This document shows positions 25,131-34,553 of a DNA stretch of 34,696 bases, piece after piece. Below the pieces are notes generated by a model, which saw nothing but the letters and a program-made list of their open reading frames with translations, was not told where the DNA came from and did not search any database. Numbering within the stretch: the stretch's first letter is position 1; each line of letters opens with the position of its first letter. The position numbers and the translations under genes were made by a program. The stretch is taken from contig PBTE01000057.1 of NCBI GenBank assembly GCA_002726515.1, positions 1 through 34,696 of the forward strand, in the 5' to 3' direction. The stretch is from Planctomycetaceae bacterium. GTDB taxonomy: Bacteria > Planctomycetota > Planctomycetia > Pirellulales > Pirellulaceae.

Positions 25131-26318
25131 TTAATGTCGGAGTGTCCGCTGCATCAAAGCGAGTCCGATGATACACAGGATGACGTTTCCCAGCCAAACC
25201 GAATAGGGCGGTAGCGCGCCACACTTGGCTCGTCCTACGGCCAATGCCAGAAGCGGGTAGTAGAGGACTAGTATGGGCAGGAAACAAACACCAAAAGTTG
25301 TCATCAAATCCGAGTTTCTCATGCGGATGGCCAAGGGCGCACCGACCAAGACAAAAAACAAGCAGCTGAATCCGTTCGCCCAGCGACGATAGGGCTCAGT
25401 CCGCAGGCGGTGAAGTCTGTGAACATGGTGCTCGATTGTGGTAAAACGGTCTTGCCACGCTTCAGTCGCTAAATCGGAAAGCTCGCCGGTCAACATGCCG
25501 TACGCCGCGTCGGCAGCCAAAGACTGGCGAAAATTCTTGATGATTTTCTGCTGCGTCGTAATAGCACTTCGAATGTTTCTGAGAGCAATCTGGGAAGTCC
25601 GCGCCACTCTCAGATCTGTTTCCGAATTCTCAAACAAGGGTATCACGTGGGGTAGCGTACCCGGGTGACTAAACACAATGTTGTCGCCATATTCAATGTT
25701 GGAGTCTGTAAGATAAATAATAAATTCCCCGGCTTCATGATCCGATCGTAATTCGGCAGACTTAGCGAGAACAGTCACAGGTGGTGAGTTGCCATGCGGA
25801 TGGATGATGATCATCGGTTCGATCATCATCTGCCCCTCCACACGACTCACGTTGATTGAGATTTTATCTGAAGAATATTGTCCGTGCGTTCTAAGCACGG
25901 AATAGATAATTTCTTCTGCCGATTCGATTAAGACTCGCTTCACTCCATAGGTGCCCCAAGACACTGCCAGATCGTTGAACCAGACGGCCAGCAAACTGGT
26001 CACAAATGCCAGGATGTAAGCAGGCCAAAGAACAGCCAGTGGTGAAATCCCCAATGACTTGACAGCCAATATCTCGTTGAAGGAAGACATGCGTCCGTAA
26101 ACGTTACAAGCTGCAAAGAGAATGGTTCCGGGTACGGCAAACCGAAGGGCATTGGGCAGCAGGTAGGGGAGAATCTTCAAGATTGTCGTGAAGCTCAAAC
26201 CCTGGTCATGTGCCTCTTGAACGACACCGACCACCAACATAAACAAGGTCAAACCCGTCAATGTCCCAAGAAATATTTTGGCCAGTTCGAAGGTGAGATA
26301 ACGTGTAAACAGGCGCAT
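25131..26318 (-). CDS. LptF/LptG-family (YjgP/YjgQ) lipopolysaccharide export permease
   Basis: A 395-residue inner-membrane protein with the LptF/LptG layout: membrane segments near 13-35, 55-75 and 95-120, a periplasmic beta-jellyroll-like region of about 170 residues, then three C-terminal segments (GFSCLFFVLVGAPLAIRMRN, ILVLYYPLLALAVG, VILCIIGLALM). The N-terminal RYLTFELAKIFLGTLTGLTL is typical. LptF and LptG form the channel of the LptB2FG exporter that moves LPS toward the outer membrane, implying a Gram-negative-type envelope. No second paralogue or LptB is adjacent. It lies 43 bases after the PP2C gene on the same strand. No strong ribosome site was seen. Whether it moves LPS or another envelope lipid in this organism is not known. 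Confidence 0.88.
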   Translation of the reverse strand: MRLFTRYLTFELAKIFLGTLTGLTLFMLVVGVVQEAHDQGLSFTTILKILPYLLPNALRFAVPGTILFAACNVYGRMSSFNEILAVKSLGISPLAVLWPAYILAFVTSLLAVWFNDLAVSWGTYGVKRVLIESAEEIIYSVLRTHGQYSSDKISINVSRVEGQMMIEPMIIIHPHGNSPPVTVLAKSAELRSDHEAGEFIIYLTDSNIEYGDNIVFSHPGTLPHVIPLFENSETDLRVARTSQIALRNIRSAITTQQKIIKNFRQSLAADAAYGMLTGELSDLATEAWQDRFTTIEHHVHRLHRLRTEPYRRWANGFSCLFFVLVGAPLAIRMRNSDLMTTFGVCFLPILVLYYPLLALAVGRAKCGALPPYSVWLGNVILCIIGLALMQRTLRH

Positions 26319-26361
26319 GAGAGGACTCTAGCAGCTCTATCCTTATCTTCAAACGCGGCTT

Positions 26362-27681
26362 TCAGGATGGACCGGGCGTCACATCATCGTTCGATTGAGG
26401 GGGTCGCTGGCGCAGCTGCTGCATGACGTGGCTGATACCACGCGTATATTGCCGGATCGAATCAGCAAAATCTTTCGCCATGGCTGATTTTCGTCCCAAG
26501 TGACAGAATTCTTCAAATCCGGCCAGATCCAGGCTGCAATTTGCTTCGCCAGCAGCTTCCATCAGGTCCTTTGCCATACCTTCCATCCGGGCAGCAAAGG
26601 TAGCACCGGGTGGGCACTTGAGTGAAGTGTATGGTCCTTTGCCAAGTTGCCCTAGCGTCTGGGGCACCACCCCGGGACCTCTGGAAGTTCTGTCCCAGTT
26701 CAGGATCAGCATAAACAGCATTGCTAGCGCTCCACCGGCTGCTGCGAGTACTCCCGGTAAAGGTAGTCGAAGGACGAACATGGCACCCGACACCAGAAAA
26801 CAGAGTCCGGGCAATACCCACAGGGTGGAATGAAACGTTTTGCGGCTCCTGGGTTCAGACGCGAGCAGGGGCCCCCCATCTGCCACCTTAGTCGTCAGCT
26901 GATGACCGATAACCTTCACAACAATCGCCGTAATATTGTCCGGACCACCTCGAAGATTCGCTAGATCAACGAGAACCTGGACCGCTTCTTCCGGGGCAAG
27001 GCTGGCCAACAACGCTCCCAATTCTTCATCTTCCACTTTACCCGTTAACCCATCGCTACATAACAAAAAGATATCCCCGGACTCGATAGGAAACGGACCT
27101 TCCAAGTCAATTTGTACATCTGCATTGGGCCCCAAGCTACGAGTGATGACGTTTTTGGGAACCATCGACGCCATATCAATATCCTTGGGGAATCTTCCTG
27201 TGGCTTTCATCTCCCAGACCAAACTGTGGTCGAACGTGAGTTGTTCCAACTGATTGCTACGCAGCCGGTAGACACGACTATCTCCCACATGGGCTATTAC
27301 CGCTCCCTGCGGCAACAACAACAGCACACTGCCGGTCGTGCCCATGTTGTGATAGTCGATGTTGGCTTTACCCCGCTGATTGATTTGGGCATTCGTTTCG
27401 GTAATCGCCAGCAGGATTGCCTCATGGGGCGATTTGTCCCGGTGACTGTAATAAGCATGAGGAATTCCTTTAGCAGCAAGCTTGCTCGCCAGTTCACCAC
27501 CCGCATGAGCACCCATCCCGTCTGCAACCAGAAAGAGGTGGCCACGCTCGTACCAACTCTGCAAATCGCTGGCCAGCCAGACCGCGTAAGAATCCTGATT
27601 CGAGGTGCGACGCATGCCGATATCGCTTGTGACTGCCTGCTGCATGCAGTCATCCCAACTCACGTTGCTTTGTGCCATCAC
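26362..27681 (-). CDS. PP2C-type serine/threonine phosphatase with C-terminal membrane segment
   Basis: A 439-residue metal-dependent phosphatase. Its PP2C motifs are TSDIGMRRTSNQDSY (18-32), LVADGMGAHAGGELAS (metal-binding aspartate), MGTTGSVLLL, AHVGDSRVYRL, LLCSDGLTGKVED and GGPDNITAIVV, all in the usual order over the first 255 residues. Around residues 288-325 two hydrophobic stretches suggest a membrane hairpin, and the last 110 residues are a soluble helical tail with no recognised domain. The catalytic part should face the cytoplasm and reverse Hanks-type kinase phosphorylation. No kinase gene is present in the window, although planctomycetes often have many elsewhere. It precedes the LptF/G-like gene by 43 bases, so the two may be co-expressed. 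ATG 27678 is an alternative start. Confidence 0.93.
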   Translation of the reverse strand: MMAQSNVSWDDCMQQAVTSDIGMRRTSNQDSYAVWLASDLQSWYERGHLFLVADGMGAHAGGELASKLAAKGIPHAYYSHRDKSPHEAILLAITETNAQINQRGKANIDYHNMGTTGSVLLLLPQGAVIAHVGDSRVYRLRSNQLEQLTFDHSLVWEMKATGRFPKDIDMASMVPKNVITRSLGPNADVQIDLEGPFPIESGDIFLLCSDGLTGKVEDEELGALLASLAPEEAVQVLVDLANLRGGPDNITAIVVKVIGHQLTTKVADGGPLLASEPRSRKTFHSTLWVLPGLCFLVSGAMFVLRLPLPGVLAAAGGALAMLFMLILNWDRTSRGPGVVPQTLGQLGKGPYTSLKCPPGATFAARMEGMAKDLMEAAGEANCSLDLAGFEEFCHLGRKSAMAKDFADSIRQYTRGISHVMQQLRQRPPQSNDDVTPGPS

Positions 27682-28002
27682 ACCGTCCCCAAAGATCAGC
27701 TAGCTATAGCGGAAACGACCATTCTAGCCAAGCAAGCCGGCGGCGGATAGTTCGTCAGCCGAACGAGCAGGCCCTCAGAGGTGAGTCTCGCGTTAGGGTA
27801 TTGGCGGTGACAGGAGCAACAAGCGCGTTGGGAATCCGCGCTCCATACGAGTCCACAACAGCACCAGTGGGACCATTAAGATTCGATCTGGAGATATCTC
27901 TACGACATCCCTATACTCCCGTCCTGCGATCTCCAGTGTGCAACGATTCGATCCGTCTCGTCTTTTTTTGCCGCACCTCAACCCCTTCGTTGCTATTCGT
28001 CG
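27682..28002. other. divergent intergenic region between phosphatase and PEGA lipoprotein genes
   Basis: 321 bases that should hold divergent promoters. A 6-bp inverted repeat AGCGCG/CGCGCT lies at 27822-27827 and 27837-27842 with a nine-base loop. Nothing else stands out, and the overlapping frames on both strands have no coding character. Confidence 0.35.
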
Positions 28003-28593
28003 ATGTCGAATGCCCCCTTCAAGTTCGCAGTCGCGATCCTGCTAGTGTCAGGATGCTGCTCTTTCGGTTGTGTGCATCGTCGTCTGACGATTCGCAGCAA
28101 TCCACCAGGAGCCTTGGTCTACGTCGATGACCAGGAGATCGGAAGAACTCCTGTTTCCGCTCCCTTCATCTACTACGGAACCAGGTCGATCCGATTAGAA
28201 CTTGATGGCTACGAAACTCTAAATGTTGATCAGCGTTTTCGACCACCCTGGTACCAGATTCCCCCTCTCGACTTCGTCAGTGAGAACCTCACTCGCAGGG
28301 ATTTTCGCGATGAACGAGTCCTGGATTTTCAAATGGCTCCTCAAAGGCTGGTGACCAAAGAAGAACTCATGCAGCGGGCCAAACACCTGCGCGGCAGCAC
28401 TCAACTCGGCATTATCGCCCCCCTGCCGAACGTCCCTCCTGCAACTGCTCCGACGACCGGCAAATCGATACAGGCCAGTCCCGTGTCCTCCTCCCCCCCA
28501 TCCCGTTTCGAAGGGCCCATGCTTCCCCATGCAAATCCCTCGCACCCCCCCCTCACACCCGGTTCGAGTCTTCAAGCTCTACCAAGAACCTGA
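28003..28593 (+). CDS. PEGA-domain lipoprotein with proline-rich tail
   Basis: A 196-residue secreted lipoprotein. The signal peptide (about 1-22) offers two lipobox choices, LVSGC (Cys18) and SFGC (Cys23). Residues about 26-75 form a PEGA domain: RLTIRSNPPGALVYVDDQEI then GRTPVSAPFIYYGTRSIRLE, where the PPGA stretch is the variant of the PEGA tetrapeptide. The C-terminal 60 residues are rich in Pro and Ser and are likely a disordered linker in the periplasm or at the cell surface. PEGA domains are found in many secreted and surface proteins, with an unclear binding role. It converges on the MlaD-like gene, overlapping its 3' end by 15 bases. No strong ribosome site was seen before the ATG. 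Confidence 0.85.
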   Translation: MSNAPFKFAVAILLVSGCCSFGCVHRRLTIRSNPPGALVYVDDQEIGRTPVSAPFIYYGTRSIRLELDGYETLNVDQRFRPPWYQIPPLDFVSENLTRRDFRDERVLDFQMAPQRLVTKEELMQRAKHLRGSTQLGIIAPLPNVPPATAPTTGKSIQASPVSSSPPSRFEGPMLPHANPSHPPLTPGSSLQALPRT

Positions 28594-29715
28594 TCGCTTT
28601 GTTCCTCGCCACGCGGCGTTTCCTTTGAAACCCGACTGCCGATTGCTCAAAATTCCCTTCACACCAAGTTGACCCGGGTCGCGGGCAATCTTGTCGGTGA
28701 ACACCCGAACATCGCTAACAATTGGCTGCAGTTGTTTCGTGATCTGTTGGATGTTTGCTACGCTCTGGTTCAAGCGATTGTACAATTCAGGATCGTTCAA
28801 AAGTTTTCCAACAGTTCCCTGCCCTTGATTGACAGACTGAGCCAACTTGCTCATTTCGTCCAACACGATTCTCATCACTTGCATGTTTTCGTCCAAGCGA
28901 CTAAGGATGTCTGGTGCCCTTTCTCCCAGGGTGCCAGTCAGTTTTTCCATATTCTTCAAGTTGCCAGTAGCAGCCTCGGTAAGCTGACGGATTCCCTGCA
29001 GGGTGTCCCTAGCTTGCGATAGAGTTTGAGGAAGTTCCCGCAGGGTCCGATGCAAATCACCTTGCAACTGTTCGTCACTGAACAGTTGATTGAAAGTGGT
29101 CGCAGCTTGATCAATACTGTCCATGGCCTGGGCTGATTTTCCCACCAGTTTTCGAAATTCATCTCCATCTGTCCCAATGAACGTGTTCAAGCTTTCGGCC
29201 AGCGTTTCCACCCGGACACTGGCTGCAGCTACCGCCCGCAGGGCTTTCTCAAAGTCGTCCTCCAAGTTCACCACCACGCCTTGCAATTTCATGAGTACTT
29301 TTAGCGGATCCTGGGCAATCTCACCCTGTACAAAAGCGTTTGTGGGAATGAAAACCGGCTCCTGACTGAAATCCTCAATCTTCACAAACTCCAGCACGGC
29401 ATCTCCAAAGAGGTTGGCCGTACTGATGCGACACACTTCATTCGTACGAACCCGATAACTGGCGTTAATCCCTAATGACACCAAGACCCGATCGTCTTCC
29501 AGTTTCACACGGTCGACGCGCCCGATCAGAATACCGTTCTTCCGTACCGGAGTGTCAACAGCCACACCCGGAGCCTCTCGGAACTCAACGTGTATTACAT
29601 ACTCGCCCCGTGCAAAAAAAGGCAGCTGGCCAAAATAGATAACCAGAAAAAAGGCGATGAGCGCCGTTGCCAGCACTAGAACACCTACTCGAAATTGCAG
29701 TACGCGATCATCCAT
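28579..29715 (-). CDS. MlaD/MCE-family lipid-transport protein with long helical tail
   Basis: A 378-residue inner-membrane-anchored periplasmic protein. A single membrane segment (about 9-29) is followed by one MCE domain (about 35-112) with the typical EFREAPGVAVDTPVRKNGIL and GRVDRVKLED sequence. The rest is predominantly helical and Gln/Leu-rich, probably a coiled coil. E. coli MlaD is about 183 residues with one MCE domain, so this one is twice as long because of the tail, closer to Mce and TGD2-type proteins. It should form a hexameric ring that binds phospholipid for the ABC transporter encoded just upstream, 38 bases away. Its 3' end overlaps the convergent PEGA gene by 15 bases. Confidence 0.93.
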   Translation of the reverse strand: MDDRVLQFRVGVLVLATALIAFFLVIYFGQLPFFARGEYVIHVEFREAPGVAVDTPVRKNGILIGRVDRVKLEDDRVLVSLGINASYRVRTNEVCRISTANLFGDAVLEFVKIEDFSQEPVFIPTNAFVQGEIAQDPLKVLMKLQGVVVNLEDDFEKALRAVAAASVRVETLAESLNTFIGTDGDEFRKLVGKSAQAMDSIDQAATTFNQLFSDEQLQGDLHRTLRELPQTLSQARDTLQGIRQLTEAATGNLKNMEKLTGTLGERAPDILSRLDENMQVMRIVLDEMSKLAQSVNQGQGTVGKLLNDPELYNRLNQSVANIQQITKQLQPIVSDVRVFTDKIARDPGQLGVKGILSNRQSGFKGNAAWRGTKRSGSW

Positions 29716-29753
29716 GAGTCGTAAACTCTTAGAGCTCTCCGACAGAGTCTGCC

Positions 29754-30620
29754 TTATTGGTCTGGCATCCAGCTTTCAGGTTTTAAATGTCTTCCATGTT
29801 TTTGAGACGAATTTTCACGCATCTCCATGAGTCGTTCCCCTGCCTCCCCATTTACAAACTGAATCACCCGTTGGTCCTCAGCTGTTTCCAATTCAGTCGG
29901 CGACCCATCGAACAGGATTTGTGGTTCACTCGCCGCCAAACGTGACAATGGATAGACCATCACCACTCGATCAGCTACTTTTGTGGCCGTTCGCATGTCG
30001 TGAGTCACAATAATACTCGTGACGGGATAGCGACTTCTCGTTTGAATGATGAGTTCATTAATCACGTCGCTTACTATTGGATCGAGCCCTGTCGTCGGCT
30101 CGTCGTAAAGCATCACTTCGGGACTGATGGCCAAGGCACGCGCCAAACCCACACGTTTCCGCATACCCCCTGACAGCTGAGCCGGTTTTTTGGATTTCAC
30201 AGCCTCCGGCAGACCAACTTCGGCCAAACGCGATGAAACAATCTCGTCGATTTCGTTTTGTTGCCTACCGGCCGCCTCGCGCAGCGGAAATTCGATGTTC
30301 TGTCCCACTGTCATGCTGTCGAACAGAGCTGCATTCTGGAACAGAAATCCGAATCTCATGCGCTGAACCGCCAGTTCTTTGTCATTCAGTTCCGCAAGAT
30401 TTCTCCCGTCAAAGTAAACCTCGCCCTGCGCGGGTCTCACCAACCCAATCAGTGCTTTGAGTAAAACAGTCTTTCCACAACCACTTTCACCAATTAGTGC
30501 CAGGGTTTGGCCACGTGGAATGGCAAGGTCCAGACTCCGCAGTACCTGCTGATCATGAAAGGAGATGCTCATGTCACGGATCTCGATGATCGGCGCATCA
30601 GACGCTTGTTCGAACGACAT
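29754..30620 (-). CDS. MlaF-type ABC transporter ATP-binding protein
   Basis: About 288 residues from ATG 30620, the ATPase of the lipid transporter. Walker A is GESGCGKT (44-51), the signature is LSGGMRKRV, Walker B is VMLYDEPTTGLDP and the H-loop is IVTHD. The MRKRV variant after LSGG and the FLFQNAALFDSMTV Q-loop are typical of MlaF-like proteins. An 85-codon in-frame extension upstream overlaps the permease gene and has no homology character, so the shorter start is used, with GAAGAAA upstream. It begins 23 bases after the permease gene stop. The C-terminal tail (about 250-288) is the extension seen in MlaF proteins that embraces the dimer partner; that match is by position only. Confidence 0.94.
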   Translation of the reverse strand: MSFEQASDAPIIEIRDMSISFHDQQVLRSLDLAIPRGQTLALIGESGCGKTVLLKALIGLVRPAQGEVYFDGRNLAELNDKELAVQRMRFGFLFQNAALFDSMTVGQNIEFPLREAAGRQQNEIDEIVSSRLAEVGLPEAVKSKKPAQLSGGMRKRVGLARALAISPEVMLYDEPTTGLDPIVSDVINELIIQTRSRYPVTSIIVTHDMRTATKVADRVVMVYPLSRLAASEPQILFDGSPTELETAEDQRVIQFVNGEAGERLMEMRENSSQKHGRHLKPESWMPDQ

Positions 30621-30643
30621 CGACTTTCTTCGTTGATCAACCA

Positions 30644-31519
30644 CTAAAACAAACTCGCTCCGCCGGGCCATAGTGACAGGTAAATGTTGTCGAGGAAGAT
30701 ACCGATGACTAAATCCAGAATCAGGATCAGCACAAACGAGATGACAAAAGCTGCCGTGGCTGCCCGTCCCACGCCTTCCGCTCCGGCACCACAATGAAAA
30801 CCTCGATGACAACTGACCAGAGCGATGGCGGCGCCAAAGAACAGGCTCTTTATCACCCCGTAAATCAAGTCCCACGTTCCCACGAATTCCGCAGAATTCT
30901 GATAGTAATGAAATTGATCAATCTTCAGAAAATAGATGCTGTACAGATATCCTCCCACAACACCCATAAAATCCGCCATGATCGTGAGCGTGGGAATCAG
31001 AAACAGACAAGCCAGAAAACGGGGTACCACCAGATACTGCACTGGATTGGCTCCCATGCTGGACAAGGCATCAATCTGCTCGGTTACGCGCATCGTGCCT
31101 AATTCGGCTGCCATCGCCCCGCCGACTCGTCCTGCTAACATCGTGGCAGCCAGCACGGGTCCGAGTTCACGCACGAGTGACATGTTGATCACGGCACCCA
31201 ACCGCGTTTCAAGACCCAAACCGCTGAACTGATAATGGCTTTGCACTGCCAGGACCATCCCGATGAACGTCCCGGTCAGGGCCACCACAGGCAGGCTGCG
31301 GACACCAATTTGATAGAAACTCTGAAGCAAGGTCTCACGCCTGGGCAGTCTCGTAAACAGCCAGGAGAGCGTGTTCAAGGAAAACAACGCCAAGTTTCCG
31401 ACCGACATGGCGGCTTCCACCACCACGCGCCCCCAATCGGCAACAACGTCTACCAGCGGGTTTTTTTGACGCCCGCGTGCAACTGGGTTCGGCGGTGTGG
31501 CACTGGCTCCTGTCGACAT
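30644..31519 (-). CDS. MlaE-family lipid ABC transporter permease
   Basis: A 291-residue inner-membrane permease. After a basic N-terminus come an amphipathic interface helix (about 35-60) and five or so membrane segments. The family motif AELGTMRVTEQIDALSSMGA, between the second and third segments, is clear, as is FIGMVLAVQSHYQFSGLG. With MlaF and MlaD it makes the inner-membrane complex that moves phospholipids between inner and outer membranes. This is the first gene of a three-gene operon (permease, ATPase, MCE protein). MlaA, MlaB and MlaC partners are not present here. Near the C-terminus the sequence CHRGFHCGAGAEGVGRAATAAFV matches the conserved CxxGxxxxGGAxGVGxAT pattern of MlaE. Confidence 0.95.
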   Translation of the reverse strand: MSTGASATPPNPVARGRQKNPLVDVVADWGRVVVEAAMSVGNLALFSLNTLSWLFTRLPRRETLLQSFYQIGVRSLPVVALTGTFIGMVLAVQSHYQFSGLGLETRLGAVINMSLVRELGPVLAATMLAGRVGGAMAAELGTMRVTEQIDALSSMGANPVQYLVVPRFLACLFLIPTLTIMADFMGVVGGYLYSIYFLKIDQFHYYQNSAEFVGTWDLIYGVIKSLFFGAAIALVSCHRGFHCGAGAEGVGRAATAAFVISFVLILILDLVIGIFLDNIYLSLWPGGASLF

Positions 31520-31982
31520 CCGTTTTCACCGGCTGTGGGCACAAAGTTTGTAAGAGTCAATCAACGGCCACCAGTGTCCGCCCATTACCCATGCCGGCCT
31601 CCTGCATCTGCCGCTCCTCACGGGAAACACAAGGCCGTTTAGGCGCTGGTTAACACAAACCGGACACGGGCAATACCGATTCTGTGGCATCGCTTCTTAA
31701 TTCGTCTTGCCCGCCTGGCAACTTGAGAAAAGTTTAGCAATCAGCGCGGTCTGCATGTTCGCAGAAAAGAGAGAAAGTGGGCCGATTCGAAAGCCAAGAC
31801 GAGTCGGCCGCTAGCAACTTCTGAACTTGGTTGCCTGCCGTGGATGACAACCAAACCTTTCGAGACGAATTCATCCCATGGCCAGCCTGATCTCCGTCCA
31901 CCTCTCAGGCCCGTCGAAAAACGACGCGGCTCACTGGTCTACAAATTCCGGAGTCAAAAAATAACGGGAATTGCCGAACGAC
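31520..31982. other. intergenic region between clpC and the Mla-like operon, with 9-bp hairpin
   Basis: 463 bases after the clpC stop and before the permease gene, both on the minus strand. A 9-bp stem with one G-U pair is formed by GCCGATTCG (31781-31789) and CGAGTCGGC (31800-31808), with a ten-base loop. It could belong to a terminator for clpC or a leader of the operon, but no T-tract follows. I found no convincing promoter or small gene; the plus-strand frame at 31844-32101 is low quality. Confidence 0.4.
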
Positions 31983-34553
31983 CTATGATTCGTCACCGGG
32001 ATTCAAACCAGTCGCCGCGTCTCCTGATTCCGATGTTGCGGCAACAACCTCGACAGGCGGGTCTTCCTGTCGCTTCTCTCCGCGGAGATCCAATCGCGTG
32101 ATTCGCCCGTCATCATCTTTGAAAGCTGCTACAACGATCGTGTCCATTCCCTGGAACTCACCTCGCAACAGTTCTTCCGATAAAGGATCTTCGACAAAGT
32201 TCTCAATCGCTCGACGCAACGGCCGGGCACCGTAGTCGAGATCGGTTCCCTTTTTGATGAGGAACGTTTTCGCTTCTTCAGTCAGCTCCAAGGCATAGCC
32301 ACGTTCTTCCAGTCGGTCACGGACTTTAGCCAGTTCAAGATCAATCACTTGGCACAAATCTCCATCATTCAAATGCCGGAAAACGATGACGTCGTCCAAA
32401 CGGTTGAGAAATTCCGGCCGAAAGACTTTTTCGATACGTTCGCTGACGCGTTCCTTCATGCTCTCATACGAGGTATCTTCATCGGGTTTTTGAAAACCGA
32501 ATGAGGATTCATTCTTAATCGCTTCGGCACCCGCATTTGTGGTCATGATCAAAATCACGTTACGGAAATCTACATTCCGACCAAAACTATCTGTGAGCCG
32601 GCCTTCCTCCATGACTTGTAGCAACATGTTGAACACATCAGGATGCGACTTTTCAATTTCGTCCAATAGAACCACCGCGTATGGCCGGCGGCGAATCTTT
32701 TCTGTCAACTGTCCGCCCTCTTCGTAACCGACGTAACCGGGAGGAGCACCGATCAAGCGACTCACATTGTGCTTCTCCATGTACTCACTCATATCGATTT
32801 GAATGAGCGCATCTTCATCACCAAACATGAACTCGGCCAACGCTTTCGCCAACAACGTCTTCCCAACGCCAGTTGGTCCGGCAAAGACAAAACAACCTGT
32901 CGGACGTTTCGGATCTTTTAACCCGCTCCGACTGCGTCGCACGGCCTTGGAAATTGCATGGATTGCCTCGTGCTGGCTGATCACGCGACCGTGCAGTTCA
33001 TCTTCCATCTGCATCAAACGAACCGTGTCTTCCGTGGACATCCGCGTGAGGGGGATACCCGTCATTTTGGAAACCACTTCGGCAATGACCTCTTCATCAA
33101 CGACTCCGTCCGTCTGACGCGACTTTTCACGCCACTCGTGAGTGATGGTTTCCTTCTTCTTCTTCAACTTGTCCGCCTGATCTCGAAGTGCGGCCGCACG
33201 TTCAAAATCCTGGTTGGCAACCGCCTCTTCTTTTTCCTTATTCAAACGTTCGACTTCTTCATCAATTTCCTTGAGATCAGGAGGACGGGTCATCGTGCGC
33301 AACCGCACCCGAGCACCCGCTTCGTCGATCACATCAATGGCCTTGTCGGGCAGGCACCGCCCGGTGATATAGCGGCCCGACAGATCAACTGCAGAATCGA
33401 TCGCGTCGTCCGTGATTTGGACTCGGTGATGCTCCTCGTACCGGGTACGCAACCCCTTCAAAATCTCGATCGTCTCACCCTTGGCCGTGGGGTCAACCAG
33501 GATTTCCTGAAATCGCCGAGCCAGGGCACTATCTTTTTCGATGTACTTTCGGTACTCGTCCAGTGTGGTGGCTCCAATGCACTGTATTTCACCTCGGGAT
33601 AAAGCTGGCTTGAGCACGTTAGCAGCATCGATTGCGCCTTCAGCACCACCTGCGCCGACAAGTGTATGAAGTTCGTCGATAAACAAAATTGTGTTTTGCG
33701 CACGGCGGACTTCATTCATCACGGCCTTAATTCGTTCTTCGAATTGGCCACGATACTTGGTGCCCGCCACCATCATTGCCAGGTCAAGTACCACGATGCG
33801 TTTGTCAGCCAACAGTTCAGGAACGTCTCCTTCTATCACACGTTGCGCAAAGCCCTCGACAATGGCTGTTTTGCCCACGCCCGCCTCTCCCAAAAGCACC
33901 GGATTGTTCTTCGTACGACGGCACAAAACCTGTATGGCCCGTTCGATTTCCCGGCTACGTCCGATAACGGGATCAAGTTTATTTTGACGGGCCAATTCGC
34001 TCAGATCTCGACCGAAACTGTCGAGTGCCGGAGTTTTTGATTTGCCGCTTTTGGTGGGATGGCCTTCGCCTCCCCCGCTTTCACGACCACCTCGCTCGCC
34101 TCCCTCACCCTCTACGCCGTGGCCCAGCAGGTTCAGAACTTCTTCCCGCACCTCTTCCAGCTTGAGTCCCAGGTTCATCAGCACCTGGGCAGCAACGCCT
34201 TCTTGTTCACGCAGCAGCCCCAGAAGGATGTGTTCTGTCCCAACATAGTTGTGGTTCAGATTCCGAGCCTCTTCCATTGAGTACTCAATGACCTTTTTGG
34301 CGCGCGGAGTCTGTGGCAACTTGCCCATCGTAACCATCTCGGGTCCGCTCTGCACAAGCTTTTCCACTTCCAAGCGAATCTTGCGCAAATCCACATCCAG
34401 GTTCTTGAGTACATTCGCGGCGACACCACTGCCTTCTTTGACTAAACCCAGGAGAACGTGCTCTGTTCCAATGTATTCATGGTTAAACCGCTGTGCCTCC
34501 TGGTTCGCCAATTGCATAACTTTTCGGGCGCGGTCTGTAAATCGTTCGTACAT
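31983..34553 (-). CDS. clpC: ATP-dependent Clp protease ATP-binding subunit ClpC
   Basis: An 856-residue Hsp100 unfoldase that feeds substrates to ClpP. Two ClpN repeats occupy about 1-145 ([18 protein letters not shown] and [18 protein letters not shown]). A Gly/Glu-rich linker follows (about 146-172). D1 has Walker A GEAGVGKT (222-229) and the [11 protein letters not shown]alker B region. A UVR motif sits in the short middle domain (about 418-453, with [20 protein letters not shown]), which separates ClpC from ClpA and from ClpB with its long M-domain. D2 has Walker A GPTGVGKT (about 556-563). GAGG stands about ten bases before the ATG. The C-terminal tail of about 40 residues is variable. 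ClpP and the McsA/McsB/CtsR partners are not in the window. Confidence 0.97.
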   Translation of the reverse strand: MYERFTDRARKVMQLANQEAQRFNHEYIGTEHVLLGLVKEGSGVAANVLKNLDVDLRKIRLEVEKLVQSGPEMVTMGKLPQTPRAKKVIEYSMEEARNLNHNYVGTEHILLGLLREQEGVAAQVLMNLGLKLEEVREEVLNLLGHGVEGEGGERGGRESGGGEGHPTKSGKSKTPALDSFGRDLSELARQNKLDPVIGRSREIERAIQVLCRRTKNNPVLLGEAGVGKTAIVEGFAQRVIEGDVPELLADKRIVVLDLAMMVAGTKYRGQFEERIKAVMNEVRRAQNTILFIDELHTLVGAGGAEGAIDAANVLKPALSRGEIQCIGATTLDEYRKYIEKDSALARRFQEILVDPTAKGETIEILKGLRTRYEEHHRVQITDDAIDSAVDLSGRYITGRCLPDKAIDVIDEAGARVRLRTMTRPPDLKEIDEEVERLNKEKEEAVANQDFERAAALRDQADKLKKKKETITHEWREKSRQTDGVVDEEVIAEVVSKMTGIPLTRMSTEDTVRLMQMEDELHGRVISQHEAIHAISKAVRRSRSGLKDPKRPTGCFVFAGPTGVGKTLLAKALAEFMFGDEDALIQIDMSEYMEKHNVSRLIGAPPGYVGYEEGGQLTEKIRRRPYAVVLLDEIEKSHPDVFNMLLQVMEEGRLTDSFGRNVDFRNVILIMTTNAGAEAIKNESSFGFQKPDEDTSYESMKERVSERIEKVFRPEFLNRLDDVIVFRHLNDGDLCQVIDLELAKVRDRLEERGYALELTEEAKTFLIKKGTDLDYGARPLRRAIENFVEDPLSEELLRGEFQGMDTIVVAAFKDDDGRITRLDLRGEKRQEDPPVEVVAATSESGDAATGLNPGDES

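Noticed and set aside
30621..30875. 85-residue N-terminal extension of the MlaF-like protein
   Set aside because: It lies antisense-free but inside the permease coding region, and its Arg/Ser/Cys-rich sequence does not resemble an ABC ATPase; the ATG at 30620 is the better start.
31844..32101. 85-codon plus-strand frame at the end of clpC
   Set aside because: It runs into the antisense of clpC and is basic, proline-rich and without homology character.
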